The notes beneath the pieces are model-generated. The model made no database searches, was not told where the DNA came from, and worked only from the letters and a program-made list of their open reading frames with translations. The position numbers and the translations under genes were made by a program. A stretch of DNA of 64,000 nt, taken from positions 186,001 through 250,000 of the forward strand of contig NZ_BMYO01000008.1 in NCBI RefSeq assembly GCF_014652315.1, in the 5' to 3' direction. Of this stretch, positions 23,302 through 32,274 are shown in pieces; the first letter of the stretch is position 1, and the number at the start of each line of letters is the position of its first letter. This DNA comes from Jeongeupia chitinilytica. Its GTDB lineage: Bacteria; Pseudomonadota; Gammaproteobacteria; Burkholderiales; Chitinibacteraceae.

Positions 23302-26300
23302 ATGACATCAGCCGCCGTCGCGAAGGTGAGCCGGACATTGCGCAGCGGTCGCGCCCGGCGGATCGGGCTGGCACTGCTGATTGCCGTGATCGCGATCGCC
23401 GTGCTGGGGGCAGGCCTGCTGCCGTGGCTGGCGAGGCCGAGGCTGGAGAGCGCGCTGTCGCAGGCGCTGGGCGGCCGCCAGGTGGCCATCGGTGCGTTGT
23501 CGGTCAATCCGTTCACGCTGACGGCGACGGTGCGCGATTTCAGCGTGCTGGAAGCCGGCAAACCGGTGCTGTCGTTCAAGCAGGTGAGGGTCAATGCAAC
23601 GCTGAAATCGCTGTACCGGCTGGCTCCGGTGCTCGAATCGCTCGACATCGACCAGCCGTACTTCCGGCTGGTGCGACTCGGCCCCAACCGTTACAACATC
23701 TCCGACCTGATCGACAAGGCCCGGGCCGCGCCGCCGTCCGAGGGCGAACCGCAGCGCTTCGCCGTCTACAACATCCGCGTCAACGGGGGCCGGGTCGATT
23801 TCGACGACCAGTACCTGCACCAGCAACACAAGGTCGAGGCGCTCGATCTCGGCGTGCCCTTCGTTTCCAACCTGCCGGTGTTCGTCGATACCGACGTCGA
23901 ACCGAAGCTGTCGCTCAGGCTAGATGGCGCACCGTTCGCGCTGAGTGGCACGACCCGGCCGTTCGAGGACGCGCGCGAGACGCGCTTCGAGCTGAAATGG
24001 CAGGCGCTCGATCTGGCGCGCTACTGGGACTACGTACCGCTCAAGCTCGACGGCCGGCTGCAGTCGGCCAAGCTCGACAGCGATCTGCAGCTGGTGTTCA
24101 GCCAGGGCAAGACCCAGACGCTGCGGCTGGACGGCAAGCTGGCGCTCAATGCGCTGGCCTTTGTCGGTCACGCCGATGCACCGCTGTTCTCGGCCAGGTC
24201 GATCCGGCTCGAAGCACAGCAGGTCGAACCGCTGGCGAACCTGTACCGCTTCAAGTCGCTGACCGTCGAGGCGCCGGCGCTGACGGCCGCCCGTGATGCC
24301 GCGGGCACGCTGAACTGGCAACGGCTGCTGCCGGCCGCCGCATCCCGACCGGCGGCCCGGTCCGCGGACAGGCCGGACGCCTCGGCGGTGGCCAGGGCAC
24401 GCAAGGGCGAGCTGCTGCGCTACAGCCTGGCGCATTTCGTCATCGAGCAGGGCCGGGTCGACTGGCATGACGCCGCGGTCAGCCCGGCGGTGTCGGCCTC
24501 GCTGACCGGGATCCAGTTGCGGGCCGACGGCCTCGCCAGTGACGGCAAGGCTCCGGCGAAGATCGACCTCAGCGCCGCCGGCAGCCGCGGCGAGGCCATC
24601 GCCGCCACGTCGCAATTGACGCTGACGCCGCTGGCCGCCGAGGGGACGTTCTCGCTCGACAAGCTGCCGTTCGTCGACTATCTGCCGTACTACCGGATGT
24701 ATACGCGCGCCCAGCCCGAGACGGGAACGCTCGCGGTCGGCGGACGCTACCGCTTTGCCAGCGGCGACAACGGCGCCACGTTCGGTCTTGAGGACGGCAA
24801 GCTGCACATTGCGGGGGCGCGTTCGACGCTCGACAAGGAGCGGGTGGCCGACATCGACGCGCTCGACGTCGACGGCATCCGCTACGACAGCGGCGACAAT
24901 ACGCTGAAGCTGCAACGGCTTGGCGTCGACGGTGGCGCCATCAAGCTGGTACGGCAGGCCGACGGCCAGCTGAACATGCAGAACCTGGCCAGGACGGCCG
25001 AAGTCGCGACGGACAAGAGGGCTTCGCGGCGTGCGGCTCGGGCGGAGGCGCCGATCCACGTGCAGGTCGACCAGATCGCCTTCAACAACGTCAGGCTGAC
25101 CTTCGAAGACCGCAGCCTGCCCAAGGGCGTGCCTTTCGTCTTCGACCGGATCGGCCTTGATGCCGGTCCGTTCGCCTGGCCCGATGTGGTGACGACCCAG
25201 CTCAAGCTGACGGCACGCAACGGCAGCGGCAGCCTGGCGACGCAGGGCGAACTCAAGCTGCTGCCGCTGTCGGGCAAGCTCAGGGTTGACGCACGCAGCC
25301 TCGACGCCGCGCCGACCCAGCCCTATTTCGCCCATTACTTGAACATCAATCTCGTCAGCGGCCTGATCTCGGCCAAGGGCGACGTCGAGTTCGATACCGC
25401 GTCGGGCTTCAAGGGCCGCTACCGCGGCAATGCGGGCGTCGCCAAGCTGCATGCGATCGACCGCAACAGTGGCGAGGACCTGCTGCGCTGGGGAAATCTG
25501 GCGCTGACCGGCATCGATACGCGCTTCGACCCGCTGAACATCGCGGTGCGTGACGTCAACCTCAGCGACTACTACGCGCGGCTGGTGCTGACCGAAAAGG
25601 GCCAGCTCAACCTGAAGGACATCGCCGCCGGCGACAGCAGCGGCCCGGTGCCGGAGGAGGTGGCCGCCGCGGCGAAGGCGAACGACAAGGCCGGCGAGAC
25701 GAAGACCGTCGCCGGCGCGCGGGTGCGCGAGGCCTCGCTGCCGGCCGTCGCACCGAAGCCGGTGACGCCGGTCCGGGTCGACAGGGTGACGCTGAGCAAG
25801 GGCCGGATCAACTACACCGACCTGTTCATCAAGCCGAACTACAACGCCAACCTGACCGACATGGGCGGGACGATCACCGGGCTGTCGTCGGTCGACGATA
25901 CCCGCGCCAAGCTCGACATCAAGGGCAGCGTCGACCGGATTGCGCCGGTGACGATTTCGGGCGAGCTGAACCCGCTGGCGAAAAAGCGCTACATCGACAT
26001 CAGGGCCGCGGTGAAGGGGTACGAGCTGGCGTCGGCGTCGACGTACTCGGCCAAGTACGCCGGCTACGGGATCGAGAAGGGCAAGCTGTCGATGGACGTG
26101 CACTACAGGATCGACGACAACAAGCTCAAGGCCGAGAACAAGCTGCAGCTCGACCAGCTCACGCTCGGCGACAAGGTCGACAGCCCGCAGGCGACCAAGC
26201 TGCCGGTGAAGTTCGCGCTCTCCTTGCTGACCGACCGCCATGGCCAGATCAACGTCAACCTGCCGATTTCGGGCTCGCTCGACGACCCGGACTTCAGCGT

Positions 26301-26955
26301 CGGCGGGCTGATCGTCCAGGTGATCGTCAACCTGCTGGAAAAGGCCGTGACCGCGCCGTTCGACCTGATCGCCTCGGCATTCGGCGGCGGTCCGAGCCTG
26401 TCCTATGTCGGCTTTGCGCCGGGGTCGGCGCGGATCGAGCCGGCGGCGCAGGACGGCATCAAGCAGCTGGCGCAGGCCTTGCAGGACCGGCCGGCGCTCA
26501 AGCTCGAAATCACCGGCTGGGTCGATCGCGACAAGGACATTCCCGGCCTGCGCGAGCGGATGATCCGGCAGAAGATGCGTTTGTTGAAGGCCAAGGACGT
26601 GTCGCAGGGCGGCGAGTCGGTCGACGACATCAAGATCAGCGATGCCGAGAAGCCCGAACTGCTCAAGCGCGTCTACAAGGCGGCCGACATCAAGAAGCCG
26701 ACCAATGCGATCGGGCTGGCCAAATCGTTGCCGGCCGACGAAATGGAAAAGATCCTGATGGCCGAGCTGCCGGTGTCCGATGCCGATCTGGCGCAGCTGG
26801 CGGACCGCCGGGCGCGTGGCGTCAAGGATGCGCTGCTCGATGCCGGCGTGCCGGAGGAGCGGATGTTCCTGACCCGCGCCAGGCTGGATGCGAGCGCGAA
26901 GGACGGCGACAAGGACAAGGGGCCGAGTACGCGGGCGCAGTTCAAGCTGCAATAG
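23302..26955 (+). CDS. DUF748/AsmA-like large envelope protein with C-terminal OmpA-like region
   Basis: 1217 residues from the ATG at 23302, which has GGAG 8 bases upstream; an earlier ATG (23275) lacks one. A single N-terminal membrane segment (IGLALLIAVIAIAVLGAGLLPWLA) is followed by a long AsmA/TamB-like repetitive beta-rich region (repeated strands such as LDIDQPYFRLVRLGPNRYNISDLI and VRVDRVTLSKGRINYTDLFIKPNYNANL). The C-terminal 200 residues (SYVGFAPGSARIEPAAQDGIKQLAQAL, LKLEITGWVDRDKD) resemble an OmpA-type peptidoglycan-association fold. AsmA-like proteins are thought to bridge the membranes for lipid transfer; here that is inferred. Confidence 0.85.
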   Translation: MTSAAVAKVSRTLRSGRARRIGLALLIAVIAIAVLGAGLLPWLARPRLESALSQALGGRQVAIGALSVNPFTLTATVRDFSVLEAGKPVLSFKQVRVNATLKSLYRLAPVLESLDIDQPYFRLVRLGPNRYNISDLIDKARAAPPSEGEPQRFAVYNIRVNGGRVDFDDQYLHQQHKVEALDLGVPFVSNLPVFVDTDVEPKLSLRLDGAPFALSGTTRPFEDARETRFELKWQALDLARYWDYVPLKLDGRLQSAKLDSDLQLVFSQGKTQTLRLDGKLALNALAFVGHADAPLFSARSIRLEAQQVEPLANLYRFKSLTVEAPALTAARDAAGTLNWQRLLPAAASRPAARSADRPDASAVARARKGELLRYSLAHFVIEQGRVDWHDAAVSPAVSASLTGIQLRADGLASDGKAPAKIDLSAAGSRGEAIAATSQLTLTPLAAEGTFSLDKLPFVDYLPYYRMYTRAQPETGTLAVGGRYRFASGDNGATFGLEDGKLHIAGARSTLDKERVADIDALDVDGIRYDSGDNTLKLQRLGVDGGAIKLVRQADGQLNMQNLARTAEVATDKRASRRAARAEAPIHVQVDQIAFNNVRLTFEDRSLPKGVPFVFDRIGLDAGPFAWPDVVTTQLKLTARNGSGSLATQGELKLLPLSGKLRVDARSLDAAPTQPYFAHYLNINLVSGLISAKGDVEFDTASGFKGRYRGNAGVAKLHAIDRNSGEDLLRWGNLALTGIDTRFDPLNIAVRDVNLSDYYARLVLTEKGQLNLKDIAAGDSSGPVPEEVAAAAKANDKAGETKTVAGARVREASLPAVAPKPVTPVRVDRVTLSKGRINYTDLFIKPNYNANLTDMGGTITGLSSVDDTRAKLDIKGSVDRIAPVTISGELNPLAKKRYIDIRAAVKGYELASASTYSAKYAGYGIEKGKLSMDVHYRIDDNKLKAENKLQLDQLTLGDKVDSPQATKLPVKFALSLLTDRHGQINVNLPISGSLDDPDFSVGGLIVQVIVNLLEKAVTAPFDLIASAFGGGPSLSYVGFAPGSARIEPAAQDGIKQLAQALQDRPALKLEITGWVDRDKDIPGLRERMIRQKMRLLKAKDVSQGGESVDDIKISDAEKPELLKRVYKAADIKKPTNAIGLAKSLPADEMEKILMAELPVSDADLAQLADRRARGVKDALLDAGVPEERMFLTRARLDASAKDGDKDKGPSTRAQFKLQ

Positions 26956-27040
26956 TGCCGGGGCCGGATCTTGATCGCGGACCGGTGCGCGTTGCGCCGG
27001 TTCGTGGCAGGGTAGCGGCTTCGCATTCCGGAGCCGGACC

Positions 27041-28099
27041 ATGACGCTACGCGACCGACTCTCCAGGCTGTCGATCTCGCAGGAAGGACGCTTCGTCAAA
27101 CTGCTGATCGCACTGCTGCTCGGCTACGGCCTGCCGACGCTGTTCAACGCCAAACCCTTCATCGCCGAGACGATGGCCTCGTCGGCCTGGCTGGCGCTCG
27201 GCCTGGGGCCGTCGATCGAGACGTCGAAGAAGTACTTCATCCAGCGGTCGATGGCCAATCTGGTGCCGATTCCGATCGGCCTGGCGCTGTACCCGCTGGT
27301 GCCCGAGCCGATGGCGATCATCGTGCTGGTCGCCATCGTCATGTTCGTGCTGGTCAAGCGCTTTCCGGACGCGTTCCGGCTCACCAGCATGGGCATTGCC
27401 ATCTGCCTTGTCGCCGGCTTCGGCCGCGATCTGGCGGCGGCCGAAGGGCGGATGTTCGCCGTCGCGGTCGGCATGGCGATCGGCTTTGCGGTCGAACTGC
27501 TGGTGCTGCCGCCCGATCAGGGCTACCGCTTCCACCAGCTCGCGCACCGTGGCAGCGTACAACTGGCGGCGCTGTTCGAGGCCGTGGTGGCAACGCGCTC
27601 GCTGGCCAGCCTGACGCCGGCCTGCCTCGATCCGCTGACGAAGGCCCAGCTGGAAACGCGGGCGCAGCTGGCGAACTTCAAGGCCGATTACGGTCCGCAC
27701 GGCCGGCGCCATCTGCGGCGCTACGGCGGCGAGGTGGGGCTGTTCGAGCACCGGCTCGCGCTGATCGACAGCGGCACCGGCCTGTTGCGCAAACTCGGCG
27801 ACAGCCGCGAGTTGTTCGGGCTGCTGGAACCGGCGTTCCGTGACCACGTGTTCGCGCATCTGGCGCAGATCCACGAGGTGCATCGGCAACTGGCGGCCTA
27901 CTTCGAACACCGACGGAGCGAGCCGCCGGCACATCCCTACCTCGACACCCCGTACACGCCGGCGGACAGCGCCAATCCGTACAACATGGTGCTGCAGGGC
28001 GCGCTGATGGAACACCAGCGCCTGCTGGTGAAGAGCGTCGACGCGATCCGCGCCCTGGCTACAGCGTCAGCTGGATCCCCGGCAGCTCCGCAGCACTGA
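27041..28099 (+). CDS. FUSC-family (aromatic acid exporter-like) membrane protein
   Basis: 352 residues. The N-terminal half holds about six hydrophobic segments (LLIALLLGYGLPTLF, MASSAWLALGLGP, LVPIPIGLALYPLV, MAIIVLVAIVMFVLV, MGIAICLVAGFG, MFAVAVGMAIGFAVELLVLP); the C-terminal half is a soluble helical domain. This matches half-size FUSC/ArAE proteins, which export aromatic acids or related compounds. Its last 41 bases overlap the 3' end of metR on the other strand. Substrate unknown. Confidence 0.75.
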   Translation: MTLRDRLSRLSISQEGRFVKLLIALLLGYGLPTLFNAKPFIAETMASSAWLALGLGPSIETSKKYFIQRSMANLVPIPIGLALYPLVPEPMAIIVLVAIVMFVLVKRFPDAFRLTSMGIAICLVAGFGRDLAAAEGRMFAVAVGMAIGFAVELLVLPPDQGYRFHQLAHRGSVQLAALFEAVVATRSLASLTPACLDPLTKAQLETRAQLANFKADYGPHGRRHLRRYGGEVGLFEHRLALIDSGTGLLRKLGDSRELFGLLEPAFRDHVFAHLAQIHEVHRQLAAYFEHRRSEPPAHPYLDTPYTPADSANPYNMVLQGALMEHQRLLVKSVDAIRALATASAGSPAAPQH

Positions 28100-28982
28100 C
28101 CTCGCGGACGATGTCGACGAAGTCGCGCAGATAGGCGGCACCGGCGCGTTCCTGCGGCATCGCCGCGTACAGCCTTGCCGTCAGCCCGTTTTCGGTTACC
28201 GGCTTGGCGACGACATAGCCGCGGTCGAGGTAGTGCTGCACGCTCCAGCGCGGCAGCGCGGCGATGCCGCGGCGGCTGGCAACTAGCTGCAGCATCGCCA
28301 CCGTCAGCTCGGTTGTGCGCCGCTTCGGGTTCACGCCGGCCGGCTTCAGCACCTGCCGGACCAGATCGAGCATTTCGTCCGGCACCGGATAGGTAATCAG
28401 CGTTTCGTCGGCGAAGTCCCCGGCCGACAGCCAGGCCTTGCCCGCGAGCGGGTGGTCGTTGGCGAGCAGCGCGACCATGTCGTAGGCGAACAGCGGCGCA
28501 AAGTGGATGCGGGCCTCGGGGTCGATGTCCGAAACGATGGCCAGATCGGCGCGGTCGTCGAACAGCAGGCCGACCGGGTCGGCGTGAAAGCCCGAGACGA
28601 TGTCGAGTTCGACCTCGGGCCAGCGGCCGCGGAAGGTGTCCATCGCCGGCATCAGCCAGTCGAAGCAAGTGTGGCACTCGACCGCGATGCGCAGGCTGCC
28701 GGCTTCGCCTTCACGCAGCTTGGCGATGTCGCGCTCGGTGCCGGCGATCTGCGGCAGCACGCCGTCGGCCAGCGCCACCAGCCGCTCGCCGGCCGGCGTG
28801 AGCTTGAGCGGCGCCGATTTGCGCGCGAACAGCGGCATCGCATAGTGCTCCTCGAGCTGGCGCAGCTGGTGCGACAGCGCCGATTGCGTCAGGTGCAGCC
28901 GCTCGGCCGCGCGCGTCAGGCTGCCGGTATCGCGGATCGCCGCCAGGGTTTTCAGATGGCGCAGTTCGAGGATCGATTGCAT
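28059..28982 (-). CDS. metR: LysR-type transcriptional activator of methionine genes
   Basis: 307 residues. N-terminal winged helix (LRHLKTLAAIRDTGSLTRAAERLHLTQSALSHQLRQLE) and LysR effector domain with the MetR-typical start EAGSLRIAVECHTCFDWLMPAMD. Divergent to metE, 95 bases apart, the classic MetR-metE arrangement in which homocysteine-bound MetR activates metE. The 3' end overlaps the convergent FUSC gene. Confidence 0.92.
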   Translation of the reverse strand: MQSILELRHLKTLAAIRDTGSLTRAAERLHLTQSALSHQLRQLEEHYAMPLFARKSAPLKLTPAGERLVALADGVLPQIAGTERDIAKLREGEAGSLRIAVECHTCFDWLMPAMDTFRGRWPEVELDIVSGFHADPVGLLFDDRADLAIVSDIDPEARIHFAPLFAYDMVALLANDHPLAGKAWLSAGDFADETLITYPVPDEMLDLVRQVLKPAGVNPKRRTTELTVAMLQLVASRRGIAALPRWSVQHYLDRGYVVAKPVTENGLTARLYAAMPQERAGAAYLRDFVDIVREVSAAELPGIQLTL

Positions 28983-29077
28983 GAGCTTTGTTCACACTAA
29001 TTCTGAAAATAATGAGTTTGAATCATAGATGCTGCAACGCGCATCATGCAAGTGACTCATATAAATGGATGAATGAA
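28983..29077. promoter_or_regulatory. metR-metE divergent control region
   Basis: AT-rich gap between divergent metR and metE. It contains TGAA/TTCA half-sites (TTCACACTAATTCTGAA and TTTGAATCA) of the sort used by MetR (consensus TGAANNNNNTTCA), though no perfect full site is seen. Confidence 0.45.
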
Positions 29078-31426
29078 ATGACTGTTGCTCATGTTCTGGG
29101 TTTTCCGCGCATCGGCGGCCAGCGCGAACTGAAGTTCGCCGTCGAAGCGTTCTGGCGCGGCGAATCGTCCGAGGCCGAACTTGCCGCCGTGGGCAGCACG
29201 CTGCGCCGCCGCCACTGGGACTGGCAGAAGAACGCCGGCCTCGATTTCGCCGCCGTCGGCGATTTCGCCTGGTACGACCAGATGCTCAACACGGCTGCGC
29301 TGCTCGGCGCGCTGCCGGCCCGCTTCGGCTTCGATGCCAGGGCGCTCAACCTGAAGCAGTACTTCGAACTGGCGCGCGGCAATGCCGAACAGCCGGCGAT
29401 GGAAATGACCAAGTGGTTCGATACCAATTACCACTACATCGTGCCGGAACTCGATGCGGCAACGGCGTTTGACGGCGGTGTCGACTGGCTGTTCTACGAC
29501 ATCGACGAAGCGCGCTCGCAGGGCCACAAGGTCAAGCCGGTGCTGGTCGGCCCGCTGACCTTCCTTTACCTGTCCAAAACCAGGGCGGCCGGGTTCGACA
29601 AGCTCGAACTGCTGAAAAAAATCATTCCGGCTTACCGCCGCATTCTGGAAAAGCTCGCTGCACGCGGCATCGAATGGGTACAGATCGACGAACCGGTGCT
29701 GGCGCTCGAACTCGACACCGCATGGCAGGCCGCCTTCGTGCCGGCCTACCGCGAGCTCGGCAATGCCGGCGTCAAGCTGCTGCTGGGCACCTATTTCGAC
29801 AGCGTGACCGGGCACGCCGCGCTGATCAACGCGCTGCCGGTGGCCGGCGTACACCTTGACCTCGTGCGTGCACCGGCCCAGCTCGATGCCTTGCTGCCGG
29901 CATGGCCGGCCGAGCGCATCCTCAGCGCCGGCGTGATCGACGGCCGCAACATCTGGGCCGCCGACCTGACGACGAAGCTGGCGCAGCTGGAAACGGCCAG
30001 GGCGCAGCTCGGCGAGCGCCTGTGGGTGTCGGCCAGCGCGTCGCTGCTGCACAGCCCGGTCGATCTGGATTCCGAAGACCGGCTCGATGCCGAGCTGAAA
30101 TCGTGGCTGGCGTTTGCCAGACAGAAACTGGACGAAGTCGCGATCCTCAAGCGGGGGCTCGACGGTGGCCGTGACGCGGTCGCCGCCGAACTGGCCGCCA
30201 GCGACGCCGTCGCGCACAGCCGCGCGACGTCGACCCGCATCCACAACCGTGCCGTCGGTGCCCGTCTGGTCGCGCTGGTTGCCAGCGACGCCGAGCGTCA
30301 CAGCCCGTATGCGCAACGTGCGGTCGCGCAACGCGAATGGCTGAAGCTGCCGCTGCTGCCGACGACGACGATCGGTTCGTTCCCGCAGACGCAGGACATC
30401 CGTGCCGCGCGGGCCGCGTTCAAGCGCGGTGCGCTGGCCGAGGCCGATTACGTCGCGGCGATGCAGGCCGAGATCCGCCTCGCGGTCGCCAAGCAGGAAG
30501 CGCTGGGCCTCGACGTGCCGGTGCACGGTGAAGCCGAACGCAACGACATGGTCGAATACTTCGGCGAACAGCTGGCCGGTTTCGCCTTCACCCGCTTCGG
30601 CTGGGTGCAGAGCTACGGCAGCCGCTGCGTGAAGCCGCCGGTGATCTTCGGTGACGTCTCGCGCCCGAACCCGATGACGGTCGAGTGGAGCCGCTACGCC
30701 CAGTCGCTCACCACCAAGCCGATGAAGGGCATGCTCACCGGCCCGGTGACGATCCTGCAGTGGTCGTTCGTCCGCGACGACCAGCCGCGCCGCGATACCG
30801 CGCTGCAGATCGCGCTGGCGATCCGCGACGAGGTCGTCGACCTCGAGTCCGCCGGCATCAAGGTGATCCAGATCGACGAACCGGCGTTCCGCGAAGGCCT
30901 GCCGCTCAAGCGCTCGGACTGGGATGCGTATCTGGAATGGGCCGGCCGCGCATTCCGGATTTCGGCCTCGGGCGTCGTCGACAGCACCCAGATCCACACC
31001 CACATGTGCTACTCGGAGTTCAACGACATCCTGCCTGCGATCGCCGCGATGGACGCCGATGTGATCACGATCGAGACCAGCCGCTCGGACATGGAGCTGC
31101 TCGAAGCTTTCGGCGAATTCGCCTACCCGAACGAGATCGGCCCGGGCGTCTACGACATCCACAGCCCGCGCGTCCCGCCGGTGGCCGACATGCTGCGGCT
31201 GATTGCCAAGGCGCTCGACGTCGTTCCGGCCGAACGGCTGTGGATCAACCCGGACTGCGGCCTGAAGACCCGCGGCTGGCCGGAAACCGAAGCCGCGCTG
31301 GCGAACATGCTCGAAGCGACGGTCGAAGCCCGCAAGGCGATCGCCGAAGGCCGCAAGCTGGCGGTTGACGCGGTCAATGCCTACAAGGTGCACGCGCACG
31401 GCGGCAGTTGCGGTTGCAACGCCTGA
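29078..31426 (+). CDS. metE: Cobalamin-independent methionine synthase
   Basis: Transfers the methyl group of 5-methyltetrahydropteroyltriglutamate to homocysteine. 782 residues from the ATG at 29078 (MTVAHVLGFPRIGGQRELK), somewhat longer than E. coli MetE. Two-barrel enzyme: N-terminal folate half and catalytic C-terminal half from about residue 425 (LPTTTIGSFPQT). Zn/homocysteine residues are visible in HTHMCYSEFNDI (His, Cys), VITIETSRSDMELL and NPDCGLKTRGW. The C-terminus ends in an unusual GGSCGCNA tail. An in-frame ATG three codons earlier is possible; GGATGA is well spaced for 29078. Confidence 0.95.
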   Translation: MTVAHVLGFPRIGGQRELKFAVEAFWRGESSEAELAAVGSTLRRRHWDWQKNAGLDFAAVGDFAWYDQMLNTAALLGALPARFGFDARALNLKQYFELARGNAEQPAMEMTKWFDTNYHYIVPELDAATAFDGGVDWLFYDIDEARSQGHKVKPVLVGPLTFLYLSKTRAAGFDKLELLKKIIPAYRRILEKLAARGIEWVQIDEPVLALELDTAWQAAFVPAYRELGNAGVKLLLGTYFDSVTGHAALINALPVAGVHLDLVRAPAQLDALLPAWPAERILSAGVIDGRNIWAADLTTKLAQLETARAQLGERLWVSASASLLHSPVDLDSEDRLDAELKSWLAFARQKLDEVAILKRGLDGGRDAVAAELAASDAVAHSRATSTRIHNRAVGARLVALVASDAERHSPYAQRAVAQREWLKLPLLPTTTIGSFPQTQDIRAARAAFKRGALAEADYVAAMQAEIRLAVAKQEALGLDVPVHGEAERNDMVEYFGEQLAGFAFTRFGWVQSYGSRCVKPPVIFGDVSRPNPMTVEWSRYAQSLTTKPMKGMLTGPVTILQWSFVRDDQPRRDTALQIALAIRDEVVDLESAGIKVIQIDEPAFREGLPLKRSDWDAYLEWAGRAFRISASGVVDSTQIHTHMCYSEFNDILPAIAAMDADVITIETSRSDMELLEAFGEFAYPNEIGPGVYDIHSPRVPPVADMLRLIAKALDVVPAERLWINPDCGLKTRGWPETEAALANMLEATVEARKAIAEGRKLAVDAVNAYKVHAHGGSCGCNA

Positions 31427-31442
31427 GCATTGCCATCAACGG

Positions 31443-31469
31443 AAAAAGTCGCCCAAGGGCGGCTTTTTC
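31443..31469 (+). terminator. Intrinsic terminator after metE
   Basis: Stem AAAAAGTCGCCC / GGGCGGCTTTTT (one G-T pair) with a small AA loop, ending in TTTTT. It lies 16 bases after the metE stop. Confidence 0.85.
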
Positions 31470-31602
31470 GTTGATGGATTCCTATGCCGGCCGGACGTTC
31501 GTCGGTTGCCACGCCCTTGGCCGGCCGGTTGTCCGAAAACAGGCGCGGTGACCGGGGCTTGCTGCCATAGCGGAAACAGGCGGTTCCGGTGCGGCGGCGG
31601 GC

Positions 31603-32172
31603 ATGGATACAGACAGCGAAAAGGGTTCGTGGTGGAAAACGCTTCCCGGCGTGCTTTCCGGTGTGGCCGCCGTGATTGCGGCCGTGGGCGGGCTGGTTGC
31701 GGTGCTGTCGCAATCGGGGTTCTTTGCCGAAAGGAAGGCGGCGCCGGCCGTACCGGCGCAGGCCGAGGTGCAGCCGCCGCCAGCTGTCCGGTCGGCGGCG
31801 GTACCGGTACCGGAGCGCACCGACCCGACCCCCGACGCCGGTGCCGACCAGCTGCTGCGCCGGCTTGCGCAGGCCAACATCCGCAACAGCGTGGGCGAGG
31901 CCACGATGCGGACCTGGCTGGCCGATTCGGACTGGTACCGCCTGCTGGCCCGGGAAAGCCTTGCCGTGGTCGGCGACCGGCGTTTGCGCCGGGATGGTGC
32001 CGATCTGGACAAGATCAGTTTCTTCTACGTTTCCTCGCTGGGTTTCAAGAGCGAGAACGAGCTGCCGGCCGGGCACGCGATCAACCGTGGCAAGCTGACG
32101 CAGGCCATCGTCGACGCGTACAACGACAGCAACGGTGCCGGCGCGAAAGCGCTTCAGGAGCTGCTCGAATAG
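31603..32172 (+). CDS. Membrane-anchored protein of unknown function
   Basis: 189 residues. A short charged N-terminus (MDTDSEKGSWWKTLPG) precedes one transmembrane segment (VLSGVAAVIAAVGGLVAVLS), a Pro/Ala-rich linker (about 45-80), and a small C-terminal domain (about 85-189: LLRRLAQANIRNSVGEATMRTWLADSDWYRLLARESL, ISFFYVSSLGFKSENELPAG). No family recognised. Topology suggests an inner-membrane anchor with the domain in the periplasm. It converges on the gene for the 950-residue lytic protein, 102 bases apart. Confidence 0.6.
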   Translation: MDTDSEKGSWWKTLPGVLSGVAAVIAAVGGLVAVLSQSGFFAERKAAPAVPAQAEVQPPPAVRSAAVPVPERTDPTPDAGADQLLRRLAQANIRNSVGEATMRTWLADSDWYRLLARESLAVVGDRRLRRDGADLDKISFFYVSSLGFKSENELPAGHAINRGKLTQAIVDAYNDSNGAGAKALQELLE

Positions 32173-32274
32173 CCGTGGCGCCAGTCAGGATTACGTGATC
32201 TCCGTCCGGGACGGCCTGCAGGCGCAACGTTGATGGTGGCGGGTGGCAATCGCCGGCCCGCCGTTCGCACCGGC

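Noticed and set aside
23920..27099. Very long antisense open frame (about 1059 codons) opposite the DUF748 gene
   Set aside because: Arg/Gly/Gln-rich composition with no motif, exactly antisense to a gene with clear signal anchor and domains; a by-product of high GC codon use.
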